From assembly GCA_030612725.1 (NCBI GenBank), contig JAUWNJ010000004.1:1-64000 (forward strand): DNA of 64,000 bases, in the 5' to 3' direction. The DNA is from Planctomycetales bacterium. Its GTDB lineage: Bacteria > Planctomycetota > Phycisphaerae > SM23-33. The notes below the pieces were generated by a model. That model had not been told where the DNA came from, did no database searches, and saw only the letters and a program-made list of their open reading frames with translations. The translations under genes and the position numbers were made by a program. This document shows, in pieces, positions 28,290-36,215 of the stretch (position 1 is the stretch's first letter; every line of letters begins with the position of its first letter).

Positions 28290-30209
28290 ATGTCGCTGAT
28301 AATTGCTGAAAACATCACCCATGCCTTTGGAACGCATGAGGTTATAAAAAACGCCACCTTCCGAATAAGCGAATCCAATCGCGTCGGACTGGTCGGTCCC
28401 AACGGCGAGGGGAAAACCACGCTGCTGCGGGTTATCGGCGGGCAAACCGAGGCGACTATCGGCAAAGTACATCGCAGTCAGGGTTTGCGAATCGGATACC
28501 TGCCCCAGGACCCTCCCGCCGGTCAGGACAAAACGATCCACGAAGCGATGCTCGACGTATTCTCCGACCTCCGCCACATGGAGCAGCAGTTGCACGACCT
28601 CGCCGGACAAATGGAGCACGGCGGGACGGACCAGGCTGACTTGATGAAGCAGTACGACGGGATACAGTCCAAATTCGATGCCCTCGGCGGGCACGACTAT
28701 CACAGGCGAATCGAACAGGTACTGACCGGTCTGGCCTTCGGGCCTGAGATGTGGGGTCGCACACTCTCGGCCCTCAGCGGCGGCGAGCGAACCCGGGCAT
28801 ACATGGCGGGCCTGCTGCTGAGGGAACCAGACGTCCTGATGCTCGACGAACCGACCAATCACCTCGACCTGGATTCGGTCGAATGGTTGGAATCCTGGCT
28901 TGGATCGTTCCGTGGGGCATTGATAGTCGTCTCGCACGACCGGTATTTCCTCGACAGCGTAACGACCGAGACGTGGGAAATCGCCTTCGGTAGCTTGGAG
29001 ACTTTTCGAGGCTCGTACAGCAAGTATCTGCCCCAGCGCGACGAGCGATACACCGAACGCATGCGCCAGTGGGAGGCCCAGCAGGAATACATCGCCAAGA
29101 CCGAGGACTACATCGCCCGCAACATTTCCGGACAGCGTGGCAAGGAGGCCAGAGGTCGGCGCACGCGGCTTGAGCGATTCATGCGGGATGAAGCCATCGC
29201 CAGACCACAGGAGCATCGGACCATCAGTGTATCACTCCAGGCTGGGCGCAGAACGGGCGATCTAGTCTTCCGGGCATCCGACCTTACCGTCGGATACGAC
29301 AAGCCGCTGCTGGAAATCGAAACTCTGGACGTTAATCGAGGCCAGCGTATCGCCATCCTTGGGGCCAACGGTATCGGTAAAACCGCCCTTCTGCGAACGC
29401 TGATGAGCGAGATAGAACCGTTGGCGGGGTCCGTTCGAGGCGGCTCCAACGTCAAGATCGGATACCTGCCACAGACACACGAGCGGCTCGACCCGAACGA
29501 TACCGCCCTGAAGGCCGTCATGTCAGCCGAACCGGGTTGTACGCCGGAGAAGGCCCGATCCGCACTCGGAAGGGTGCTTCTGGGTCAGGACGAATCGCTC
29601 AAACGGATCGACGAACTCAGCGGCGGTCAGCGGAGCCGAGTCGTACTGGCGCGGCTGATGGTGCAGAACCCAAACGTCCTGATGCTCGACGAACCGACCA
29701 ACCACCTGGACATCCCCTCCACCGAAATCATGCAGGATGTGCTGCAAAACTTCGACGGGGCGGTCGTCTTCGTCAGCCACGACCGATACCTCGTTCAGGC
29801 GGTGGCGACGCATATCTGGGTAATCGACGCAGGCATGGTTCGATGCATCATCGGTGGATGGGACGCGTTCTCGACGTGGCGGAACAAACGTCGCAAAACC
29901 GGCGACGGGAAAACCGGAAGCAAGAACGCCGACAAATCAAAACAGGACCGCAAGGCCGAATACCGCAACAATCGTAAACTTACCAACCTGATGCAGCGCC
30001 TCAAACGTCGCCATGAGGAACTCGAAGCGGAAATTGGGGTCGTCGAAGGCGAAATTGCCAAACTCAACGACGAAATTTCCGCTGCCAGCGAATCCGGCGA
30101 CACCGAACGCGTCGGACAACTATCCAAAGAATACCCAGCCAGAGAAACAAAACTCGAATCACTCTGGAACGAATGGGAACACATCGGCGAAGAACTGGGT
30201 AAACAGTAG
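28290..30209 (+). CDS. ABC-F family ATPase
   Basis: 639 aa with two ABC domains: Walker A GPNGEGKTT and GANGIGKTA, signature motifs LSGGERTR and LSGGQRSR, and two copies of LMLDEPTNHLDL/LMLDEPTNHLDI. The linker between the domains is charged, and a C-terminal coiled coil (about 555-639) resembles that of Uup. ABC-F proteins act at the ribosome as translation factors or protect against antibiotics; no transmembrane part. The second Walker A has Ala where Thr/Ser is usual after KT. No strong ribosome binding site is seen. Confidence 0.9.
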   Translation: MSLIIAENITHAFGTHEVIKNATFRISESNRVGLVGPNGEGKTTLLRVIGGQTEATIGKVHRSQGLRIGYLPQDPPAGQDKTIHEAMLDVFSDLRHMEQQLHDLAGQMEHGGTDQADLMKQYDGIQSKFDALGGHDYHRRIEQVLTGLAFGPEMWGRTLSALSGGERTRAYMAGLLLREPDVLMLDEPTNHLDLDSVEWLESWLGSFRGALIVVSHDRYFLDSVTTETWEIAFGSLETFRGSYSKYLPQRDERYTERMRQWEAQQEYIAKTEDYIARNISGQRGKEARGRRTRLERFMRDEAIARPQEHRTISVSLQAGRRTGDLVFRASDLTVGYDKPLLEIETLDVNRGQRIAILGANGIGKTALLRTLMSEIEPLAGSVRGGSNVKIGYLPQTHERLDPNDTALKAVMSAEPGCTPEKARSALGRVLLGQDESLKRIDELSGGQRSRVVLARLMVQNPNVLMLDEPTNHLDIPSTEIMQDVLQNFDGAVVFVSHDRYLVQAVATHIWVIDAGMVRCIIGGWDAFSTWRNKRRKTGDGKTGSKNADKSKQDRKAEYRNNRKLTNLMQRLKRRHEELEAEIGVVEGEIAKLNDEISAASESGDTERVGQLSKEYPARETKLESLWNEWEHIGEELGKQ

Positions 30210-30226
30210 TCGCAGGCGTAGTAGGC

Positions 30227-30289
30227 GTAGGCTGGGACGAAGTCCCACCTTCAACCTCATAAAAAAGGTGGGACTTCGTCCCAGCCTAC
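30227..30289. terminator. 25-bp perfect hairpin after ABC-F gene
   Basis: Arms of 25 bases (GTAGGCTGGGACGAAGTCCC and on, 30227-30251; complement 30265-30289) pair perfectly round a 13-base loop that ends in an A run. It lies 18 bases past the ABC-F stop and could act as a terminator, yet there is no T tract after the second arm, and the perfect arms look more like a mobile hairpin element. Confidence 0.6.
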
Positions 30290-30326
30290 ACGCTCTATTA
30301 TGGTATCTGTCCCCTTAATTCCAAGG

Positions 30327-30403
30327 GTGCCGTGGTCGCGGCGTTTGCGACCACGTTAACGTTCGTGCATCTGCGTGGCCGCAAACGCAGCGGCCACGGC
30401 ACC
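30327..30403. repeat. imperfect inverted repeat GTGCCGTGG...CCACGGCAC
   Basis: Left arm 30327-30355 and right arm 30374-30402 pair over about 29 bases with a few mismatches (for example GCGTTTGCG with CGCAAACGC). It lies in the leader of the membrane/TPR gene; the rest of the 240-base spacer shows no gene. Confidence 0.75.
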
Positions 30404-30449
30404 AGGTTGCGCTCTTGCTCCTAATGTAATCTCAAAGTACATTCATGCC

Positions 30450-33056
30450 ATGAAGCGCATCGGGCAATATACCATCATCGCGGCGCTGGTCGGACTGGCC
30501 GGGGTGGTCGCGTGCAACAAGGTGCGTAATTTCGACACCTTCTGGCACCTCAAGAGCGGACAATGGATGCTCAAAAATCTCCGCGTCCTCGACCACGACC
30601 CCTTCACCGCTACCGATTCGCCGGATCAAAAGCCCGGCAAATGGGTCAACGTCCACTGGGGATTTCAGGCAATCGTCGCCGTCGTTCATCACATCGGCGG
30701 CTTCGGCGGACTGGTCATCCTGAAGATGATCGTTTTCGCCGGTACGATAGCGGTCTTTGCGTTTTGGCTGCGGAAGCGATGCGGCCCCGCGCTGCTGATA
30801 TTCGTCGCTATCGCCGTCATTATCGGCGTCGAGGAGCGCGTCCGCGTCAGGCCTGAGATATTCACCTTCCTGTTTTTCATAACGACGCTGGTAATCGTCG
30901 AATCCGTCCGTCGTGGCGGTTCGCTGAAGCGTCTGTGGTGGCTGGTTCCGATTAACATCCTCTGGGTCAATATGCACGGCCTGTTCATCATAGGCGTCGC
31001 CGCCACGTGGGCAGCGGTAATCGGCGCTCTCATCGACCGGGCACTCCGGCGCGACACCGCCGGTGCGCTGGCGACGGGAAAAGCCATTTTACCGATTATC
31101 GTCGCAACGGCAGCGTGCTTCATAAGCCCCTGGCCTATAGATGCCGCCCTGCACCCGCTGCTCCTGCGAACGCGAGTTACCGGCGAGCAGGCAATGTACA
31201 CCTTCGGGGTCTCGGAGTTCCGCCCCACCTACAGTGCCGACATCTTCACAAGCGTCCCGATGGTCACGGCTCTGATCCTGGCACTGGCGGCGCTGGAGGC
31301 GATGCGGGCACGCCGAAAATCCCTCCCGACAGGACACATCCTCTGGTACCTCGGATTCGGCGTATTAGGCCTAATGGCAGTGAGGAACGTACCCTTATTC
31401 TGCATCCCCGCCGGTTTCCTGCTGGCGATCCACGGCGGGGATTGGCTACACGAACTTACCCGGCGTCGGCGGGTCCTGGCGAAGATGGGAAAATTCGCCA
31501 CTGTAATAATGTCATGCCTTCTGGCGACAACAGCAGCGGGCTATGCAACAGAAACCGTTTATCGTTGGCAGCATAGGCCGGCGTGTCGCTTCGGGCTGGG
31601 GCTGGTCGATGGACTGCACCACGTCGAAATGGCAAAGTGGCTTGGAGAGTCCGAACTGTCCGGGGACGTCCTGATGCTCGATTTCGGCGACGGCGGGACG
31701 TTCATCTACTACAGTTACCCCCGCCGGCGGGTCTGGATGGATGGTCGGCTTGAAGTCCACCCGCCAGAGAAACTCAAGAGGCTCCAGCAGATCGGCAGGA
31801 ACCTGCTTTCGCCGACATGGGCTACCGACCCGCACCAGACCCCCCTTCCGCCGACGGTACGCTTCATCGTCGTTCGCTCCGACGCGACACGGCACATCGA
31901 AGCGATGAATAACTCCATGCGGTTCAGGCCGGTCTATATCGGACGGGTGGGCGTCTGCTTCGCCAGAATTCCCATGCCGGGAGAAAAGAACATCTCCGGC
32001 CTGCTAAAATGGCACAACGAAGAAAAACTCCCCCCCGTCAACACCGAGCAGTTCGACAAGCAGCTTCGGCCACATCGAGCAGGTGGATTACTTCCCTACG
32101 CCGAAACTACCCGGCCATGGTATCGCCGGAACGTCCCGCCCGCCCATTGGAACATGGGAGTTACATTCTTCAACCTGGAGATGGACAACCTTGCCGTCCG
32201 CTACCTGACCGTAGCCGAAAGACTCAGGCTTCAAGAGCCTGTATCCCGCTTGGGGCTGTTGGCTGAAGCGCACCGACGGGCGGGGGGACGTTACCACGTC
32301 GAGCCGGAAAGAAATCTTCCCATCGACCCCAACCTCGCCCGCTCGCTGGCGCTGCTGGGGCGTATTGACCTGGCCGACCTTGAGGATAAACAAGTCCGCA
32401 AGTACGCCATGGTGCGGGTAAAGGCAATGGTGCAGTCCCGCCAGATGGACGCTGCCGACCAAGCCATGAGCGAATACCTGGAAAACTTCCCGATCCCGAA
32501 ACGATGGCGTCCGAAACAATCGGACCTGAATCTTCGCGATTCGATTCATCTCGCCTGCCGGTCAGCCGAAGTGGCTGTAAGTCGGTTCCCCTCCGACCTC
32601 AAACCGGGCATGAAGGCATTGCTGCTGCTGCGAAGGGATATAGGGCTTATCAATCGCGCTATCGGTGAACTTCAATCAGCCGGCGAAAACCTTCCCCGTC
32701 AGGGAAAGCTTCTCCTCGGCGACCTGTACCTCCGCAAAGGTCTTACCGAAAAGGCTGCGAAGGTGTACGAATCGGTTGAAAATCAGGAAAAATGGGATGT
32801 GCGGATGCGTCTGGGGTTGCGTGAATGGGTGGCCGGCGATTTCACCGCCGCCGAAGACCTGCTGCTTTCCGCCACCCGCGCCGCGCCGCCCCAGCCCGAA
32901 CCGGTGATATACCTGGCCCTGCTCTACGAACAATCAGGCAGATACAAAGACGCTATCGAACTGCTGGATGAATACATCCTGCCCCTGGACGCCTCACCCG
33001 ACGACCAGGCAGTCAGACTCATCAGGCGAATCGAGTCGCGCCTGAAGATGCGATGA
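30450..33056 (+). CDS. polytopic membrane protein with TPR C-terminus
   Basis: 868 aa from the ATG at 30450; a frame opening at 30375 lies in a repeat and was rejected. About nine or ten transmembrane helices fill the first 390 residues, with a motif NFDTFWHLKSGQWML early on that recalls the FWH/WWHL-G-W segment of bacterial glycosyltransferase-like membrane proteins. The C-terminal 400 residues are soluble and helical with TPR-like units (GKLLLGDLYLRKGLTEKAAK). A role in polymer or glycolipid synthesis is only a guess. A degraded copy of its last 18 codons lies at 33828-33890. Confidence 0.75.
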   Translation: MKRIGQYTIIAALVGLAGVVACNKVRNFDTFWHLKSGQWMLKNLRVLDHDPFTATDSPDQKPGKWVNVHWGFQAIVAVVHHIGGFGGLVILKMIVFAGTIAVFAFWLRKRCGPALLIFVAIAVIIGVEERVRVRPEIFTFLFFITTLVIVESVRRGGSLKRLWWLVPINILWVNMHGLFIIGVAATWAAVIGALIDRALRRDTAGALATGKAILPIIVATAACFISPWPIDAALHPLLLRTRVTGEQAMYTFGVSEFRPTYSADIFTSVPMVTALILALAALEAMRARRKSLPTGHILWYLGFGVLGLMAVRNVPLFCIPAGFLLAIHGGDWLHELTRRRRVLAKMGKFATVIMSCLLATTAAGYATETVYRWQHRPACRFGLGLVDGLHHVEMAKWLGESELSGDVLMLDFGDGGTFIYYSYPRRRVWMDGRLEVHPPEKLKRLQQIGRNLLSPTWATDPHQTPLPPTVRFIVVRSDATRHIEAMNNSMRFRPVYIGRVGVCFARIPMPGEKNISGLLKWHNEEKLPPVNTEQFDKQLRPHRAGGLLPYAETTRPWYRRNVPPAHWNMGVTFFNLEMDNLAVRYLTVAERLRLQEPVSRLGLLAEAHRRAGGRYHVEPERNLPIDPNLARSLALLGRIDLADLEDKQVRKYAMVRVKAMVQSRQMDAADQAMSEYLENFPIPKRWRPKQSDLNLRDSIHLACRSAEVAVSRFPSDLKPGMKALLLLRRDIGLINRAIGELQSAGENLPRQGKLLLGDLYLRKGLTEKAAKVYESVENQEKWDVRMRLGLREWVAGDFTAAEDLLLSATRAAPPQPEPVIYLALLYEQSGRYKDAIELLDEYILPLDASPDDQAVRLIRRIESRLKMR

Positions 33057-33129
33057 TTTAAGGTAAAACAAGAGAATATCACTATTACCCAGGCAAGACG
33101 AATAACAACGGTAAAAAGGAGAAAGGTAA

Positions 33130-33783
33130 ATGGCCCATAAGGGATGTGCGATCTGCGGTGTGAACGCTTGTGGAAAGGGCGACCTTGAGGCAGCGCCCGA
33201 TTTTTGCCCCATGCGCAGCGGCAAAGAGGCGTTGGACCGCGCGCGGGAGACCTACGCCGAACCGGAGGTTAACCGACAAATGGTTGTCGCCGCAGCGGTT
33301 GAGAAACTTGGCTACAGGGTCTGGCCCAGGGTTCGTGAAGTCATCGAATTCGCCAAGTCCGCCGGAATAAAGCGCATCGGGGTCGCATTCTGCGTCGGGC
33401 TGCGGCAAGAGGCGCGTTCCCTTGTCGAGATTCTTGACAGTCACGGCTTTGAGGTCGAGAGCGTCGTCTGTTGCGTAGGCGGGTTTGACAAGGCGAGCCT
33501 CGGCATCGCCCCGGAGCACCGGTTCAGTGCGGAGGGCTTCGAAGCGGCATGCAATCCGGTCGGCCAGGCGATGTTGTTGAATGCGGCGGGAACCGAACTG
33601 AACGTCGCCGTGGGGCTTTGTGTCGGCCACGATGCACTGTTCTACCGATTCTCCCATGCGCCCGTAACGACGCTTGTAGCCAAGGACCGGGTTACCTGCC
33701 ACAACCCCGCCGGGCCACTACTGAATAGTTACTGGCGAGGAAGTCTCAAGGCCGACGCCGGCGGTACCGACCCGGAAGCATAA
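33130..33783 (+). CDS. DUF1847 metal-binding-like protein
   Basis: 217 aa, with GGAGAAAGG before the ATG. Cysteines at the N-terminus (CAICGVNAC, then FCPM) and others (FCVG, VVCCVGG, LCVGHDALF, TCHNPAG) match the DUF1847 family, a small group of probable metal-binding proteins of unknown role found in anaerobes and MAGs. Cytoplasmic. It stands alone between the membrane/TPR gene and the accessory island. Confidence 0.85.
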   Translation: MAHKGCAICGVNACGKGDLEAAPDFCPMRSGKEALDRARETYAEPEVNRQMVVAAAVEKLGYRVWPRVREVIEFAKSAGIKRIGVAFCVGLRQEARSLVEILDSHGFEVESVVCCVGGFDKASLGIAPEHRFSAEGFEAACNPVGQAMLLNAAGTELNVAVGLCVGHDALFYRFSHAPVTTLVAKDRVTCHNPAGPLLNSYWRGSLKADAGGTDPEA

Positions 33784-33796
33784 AGGACGCTGGATA

Positions 33797-33922
33797 GGAA
33801 ATATGGAATAACGTCCCCATATTTCAGGCCAACAGCCAGACCGTCAGACTCATCAGACAAATCAATGCTCGCTTGAAAATGAGGGGATAAGGAAAAGGGC
33901 AATTAAGTGCTCCCTCCCCGTA
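33797..33922. repeat. left composite inverted-repeat end of accessory island
   Basis: Two motifs: GGAAATATGGAATAACGTCC with CCCATATTTC (33797-33825), and GCAATTAAGTGCTCCCTCCC then CGTA (33899-33922). Both recur inverted, in mirrored order, at 35542-35565 and 35591-35614. They bracket a 1.8-kb stretch with two accessory genes. Confidence 0.75.
33828..33890 (+). pseudogene. remnant of the C-terminus of a membrane/TPR paralogue
   Basis: Twenty codons plus a TAA translate to QTVRLIRQINARLKMRG at the end, matching QAVRLIRRIESRLKMR, the end of the protein that stops at 33056. The remnant has no start and no upstream coding match, so it is a broken tail of a related gene. It lies between the two repeat motifs at the left end of the island. 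Confidence 0.75.
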
Positions 33923-34026
33923 ACCCCCATAACCCACTGCGTATGAGAAAACCGTAGCGTCCTCGCCCTAAATTAACGGTTTCAAGTCTTGCATCAAGAT
34001 TAACTACAGGTAACAATTCATCCACC

Positions 34027-34653
34027 ATGAGGTCTTACAAGAAGATAACGCTTTGGGAAAACCGTCGGGCAGTAAAGGACTTGAAAGATTACAAAGACCT
34101 TGTGATTACCTATTTCAATAATATTCGGCGTAGTCCGTTGGCGGATGTTGTTCAAAACAACAAGTCCATCCGCGCACGGTCAAGAATCAATCAGGCACGG
34201 ACAAGAATTTCAGATATTTTCATAATGGCTGGTGTTAACCCAATCATCCTGTGCACGCCCCCTCCGGCAATAGGTGGAGCGACCAGCAGGATAGACCTGG
34301 TGACAAATGTTTTTATGATGCATCAGCATCATATCGAACCTCAGGCGCTAATCGATATGCTGGAGGTAGCGATCGGTAAGTACAACGACGACTACCCCAA
34401 AGCCAAGTTCAGAACGTTTACCCCTTTCTTTTGGGTTGGCTTGCTTTTAAATTTCGTCGCTTCATTGCCTTTCATGTTTCTCGGTAAGATGGGCCTCGAT
34501 CAGGTTCGTATTGAGTCCAGTCTCATTGGTCGATTATTGAAGGGAGTATTCTGGTTGGCTACCTTTCTCGCGGCGGTTCTTTCGATCCTACATTTGCTGG
34601 GTTTTCTTGAAGTAGTTAAGCGGGTGATTGGCTTACCTACCAGCACGCAGTGA
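34027..34653 (+). CDS. membrane protein of accessory island, unknown
   Basis: 208 aa, no family recognised. The N-terminal 130 residues are soluble and basic; two transmembrane segments lie at about residues 137-157 and 175-198. Low-GC codon use relative to neighbours suggests transfer. It is followed after 93 bases by a HEPN protein. A soluble sensor joined to a two-helix membrane part would fit a membrane effector, but this is only inference. No clear ribosome binding site. Confidence 0.6.
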   Translation: MRSYKKITLWENRRAVKDLKDYKDLVITYFNNIRRSPLADVVQNNKSIRARSRINQARTRISDIFIMAGVNPIILCTPPPAIGGATSRIDLVTNVFMMHQHHIEPQALIDMLEVAIGKYNDDYPKAKFRTFTPFFWVGLLLNFVASLPFMFLGKMGLDQVRIESSLIGRLLKGVFWLATFLAAVLSILHLLGFLEVVKRVIGLPTSTQ

Positions 34654-34700
34654 TAGCGACCAGCAAATCCTTCAGACGTCCCCGGAGCCTGTCGCGGCGG
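34654..34700 (-). pseudogene. remnant of a HigA-like antitoxin gene
   Basis: Read on the minus strand, the bases translate to RDRLRGRLKDLLVA, matching RDKLRGRLKNEVVVHMA, the end of the HigA-type antitoxin at 35634-35930. The DNA is also close over about 25 bases (CGTCCCCGGAG shared). No other part of the gene remains here. Confidence 0.65.
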
Positions 34701-34746
34701 GTGGCCGGATTGAAACAACAGAAGACCATGGAAGAAAAATATTGGG

Positions 34747-35517
34747 ATGCCAGCGCTCGAGAAATATAGCATAGTTGGCCAAGCTCCTGGTGTTGAGCCT
34801 TATACCGTGTGCGCATACAACGGCACAGACTTGTCTAACGTCCTCGGCATCAGCCAGGCCGATAGCATGCCCCAAGGCAACTATGGCTGGATGCAGTCGT
34901 GCGGGGAGGTCCGTGTCAGAATTCCTGGTGGAACACAAACAGCCTATGCGGACTTCCGGCCTAACGACGCAAAAGCGGAATTGAGCAAGGTGCCGACGAA
35001 GGACTCGCAACAACAGTGTACGGAGCTCCCCCCTGGTGTGCTTGACGAGAAAGCCCTGGCTCGTATGAAATACCTGAGGCTTTCTCGATTGCCGCCTTTG
35101 CTTATAGAGATCGGCCCTTATTGCAACCTACTAAAAGAGGCCAGAGACGTGTTCGTAGACGGCCACTTCTATGCTTGCGTCGCAATGTGTGGCATCTCGT
35201 TTGAGAGATTCCAACGGGATAAGGCCAAGCCGTATGGCGCTACCCGGAAACATAAGGTCTGGCAGGTCAGGGAAATATTGTGCAATAACAAGGTCCTTCA
35301 GCCGAAGACGCTCGCACTGTGTGAGAAAATGGCTGACTTGCGGAACGATTACGTTCATGGACATGGGCTGAAGCCCGAGAAAGACGCTCTGAAAGCCCTC
35401 GGATGGTTGCGCCGGTTCATCGGCAACGAAACGGATCTGATGCAGGATTACGTTATCGTGGACGGGATGCTTCATCGGAAACAGAGGAAATCGCCACAAG
35501 CGAACAAGCCCCTTTAG
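34747..35517 (+). CDS. HEPN/DUF4145-like domain protein
   Basis: 256 aa. The C-terminal half is helical and resembles HEPN/DUF4145 domains: LLKEARDVFVDGHFYACVAM followed by LRNDYVHGHG, where RNDYVH fits the Rx4H-type motif of HEPN ribonucleases. The first 110 residues form a separate domain with Cys but no known motif. HEPN proteins are often toxins or defence effectors that cut RNA. It sits inside an island framed by inverted repeats, next to a membrane protein of unknown role. Confidence 0.65.
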   Translation: MPALEKYSIVGQAPGVEPYTVCAYNGTDLSNVLGISQADSMPQGNYGWMQSCGEVRVRIPGGTQTAYADFRPNDAKAELSKVPTKDSQQQCTELPPGVLDEKALARMKYLRLSRLPPLLIEIGPYCNLLKEARDVFVDGHFYACVAMCGISFERFQRDKAKPYGATRKHKVWQVREILCNNKVLQPKTLALCEKMADLRNDYVHGHGLKPEKDALKALGWLRRFIGNETDLMQDYVIVDGMLHRKQRKSPQANKPL

Positions 35518-35541
35518 GGGCGGCACAGGGAATACGGGGAA

Positions 35542-35614
35542 TACGGGGACGGAGCACTTAATTGAGATGCAGGGATACGTGGAAGGGAAAATACGGGGCA
35601 TTATTCCATATTTC
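35542..35614. repeat. right composite inverted-repeat end of accessory island
   Basis: TACGGGGACGGAGCACTTAA then TTGA (35542-35565) and ATACGGGGCATTATTCCATA then TTTC (35591-35614) are the inverse of the motifs at 33899-33922 and 33797-33825. Confidence 0.75.
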
Positions 35615-35633
35615 AGCGGGTCGGTCTGGCTAA

Positions 35634-35930
35634 CTACGCCATGTGGACGACCACTTCGTTCTTCAAACGTCCCCGGAGTTTGTCTCGGGCGCGTTCCAGT
35701 TCGTAGTATGCCTGGGCATTAACCCAGAACTGCGCGGACATTCGAAAATATCGGCCCAGGCGCAGCGCGGTGTCGGCTGATACGCCCGACCTGCCCTTGA
35801 CTATCTGATTAATCCGCGTGGGCTGAACACTGATGTCCCTGGCTAGGCGATACTGACTGATCCCCATCGGTTTAAGAAACTCCTCCATCAAAATCTCGCC
35901 CGGATGCATTGGTTCGATTCGCCTGGACAT
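35634..35930 (-). CDS. higA: HigA-type XRE antitoxin, orphan
   Basis: 98 aa from the ATG at 35930 (MSRRIEPMHPGEILMEEFL); a start at 35954 adds eight residues. The helix-turn-helix is GISQYRLARDISVQPTRINQIV, and RFWVNAQ-like text (SAQFWVNAQAYYELERARD) is typical of the HigA/VapI family. HigB toxin genes normally lie directly upstream of such antitoxins; upstream here is only a long hairpin, so the antitoxin appears orphaned. A broken copy of its 3' end lies at 34654-34700. Confidence 0.88.
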   Translation of the reverse strand: MSRRIEPMHPGEILMEEFLKPMGISQYRLARDISVQPTRINQIVKGRSGVSADTALRLGRYFRMSAQFWVNAQAYYELERARDKLRGRLKNEVVVHMA

Positions 35931-35980
35931 AGCAACACCTTCACTCTCTGGCACTTCGCAACAGACAAATTAATGAATAT

Positions 35981-36093
35981 GGGTGGCACCTTCAAGCGCA
36001 GCGCAACGAAGTGAAGCGGAGATTGTGGGTGCTCTATACCTTGTCAGGCCAGCACCCACAACCTCCACTTCGTTCCGGTTGAAGGTGCCACCC
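35981..36093. repeat. long inverted repeat, arms about 45 bp
   Basis: The left arm (35981-36033) starts GGGTGGCACCTTCAA and ends TTGTGGGTGCT; the right arm (36051-36093) starts AGCACCCACAA and ends TTGAAGGTGCCACCC. A few bases are unpaired in the middle. It occupies the place where a HigB gene would be expected upstream of higA. Confidence 0.85.
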
Positions 36094-36215
36094 GTTACAG
36101 GTTACAGAATACCGTAATGGTTTCGGTTCACCAAAATTTTAACGCATCCGGGCGGGATTGTGGTATTAAACATTGCGGCAGGGATTTCTATAATGTCGAG
36201 TGAAAGGAAAAGGCT

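Noticed and set aside
35955-36215. HigB toxin gene upstream of higA
   Set aside because: The stretch is taken up by a long inverted repeat; no frame resembles HigB.
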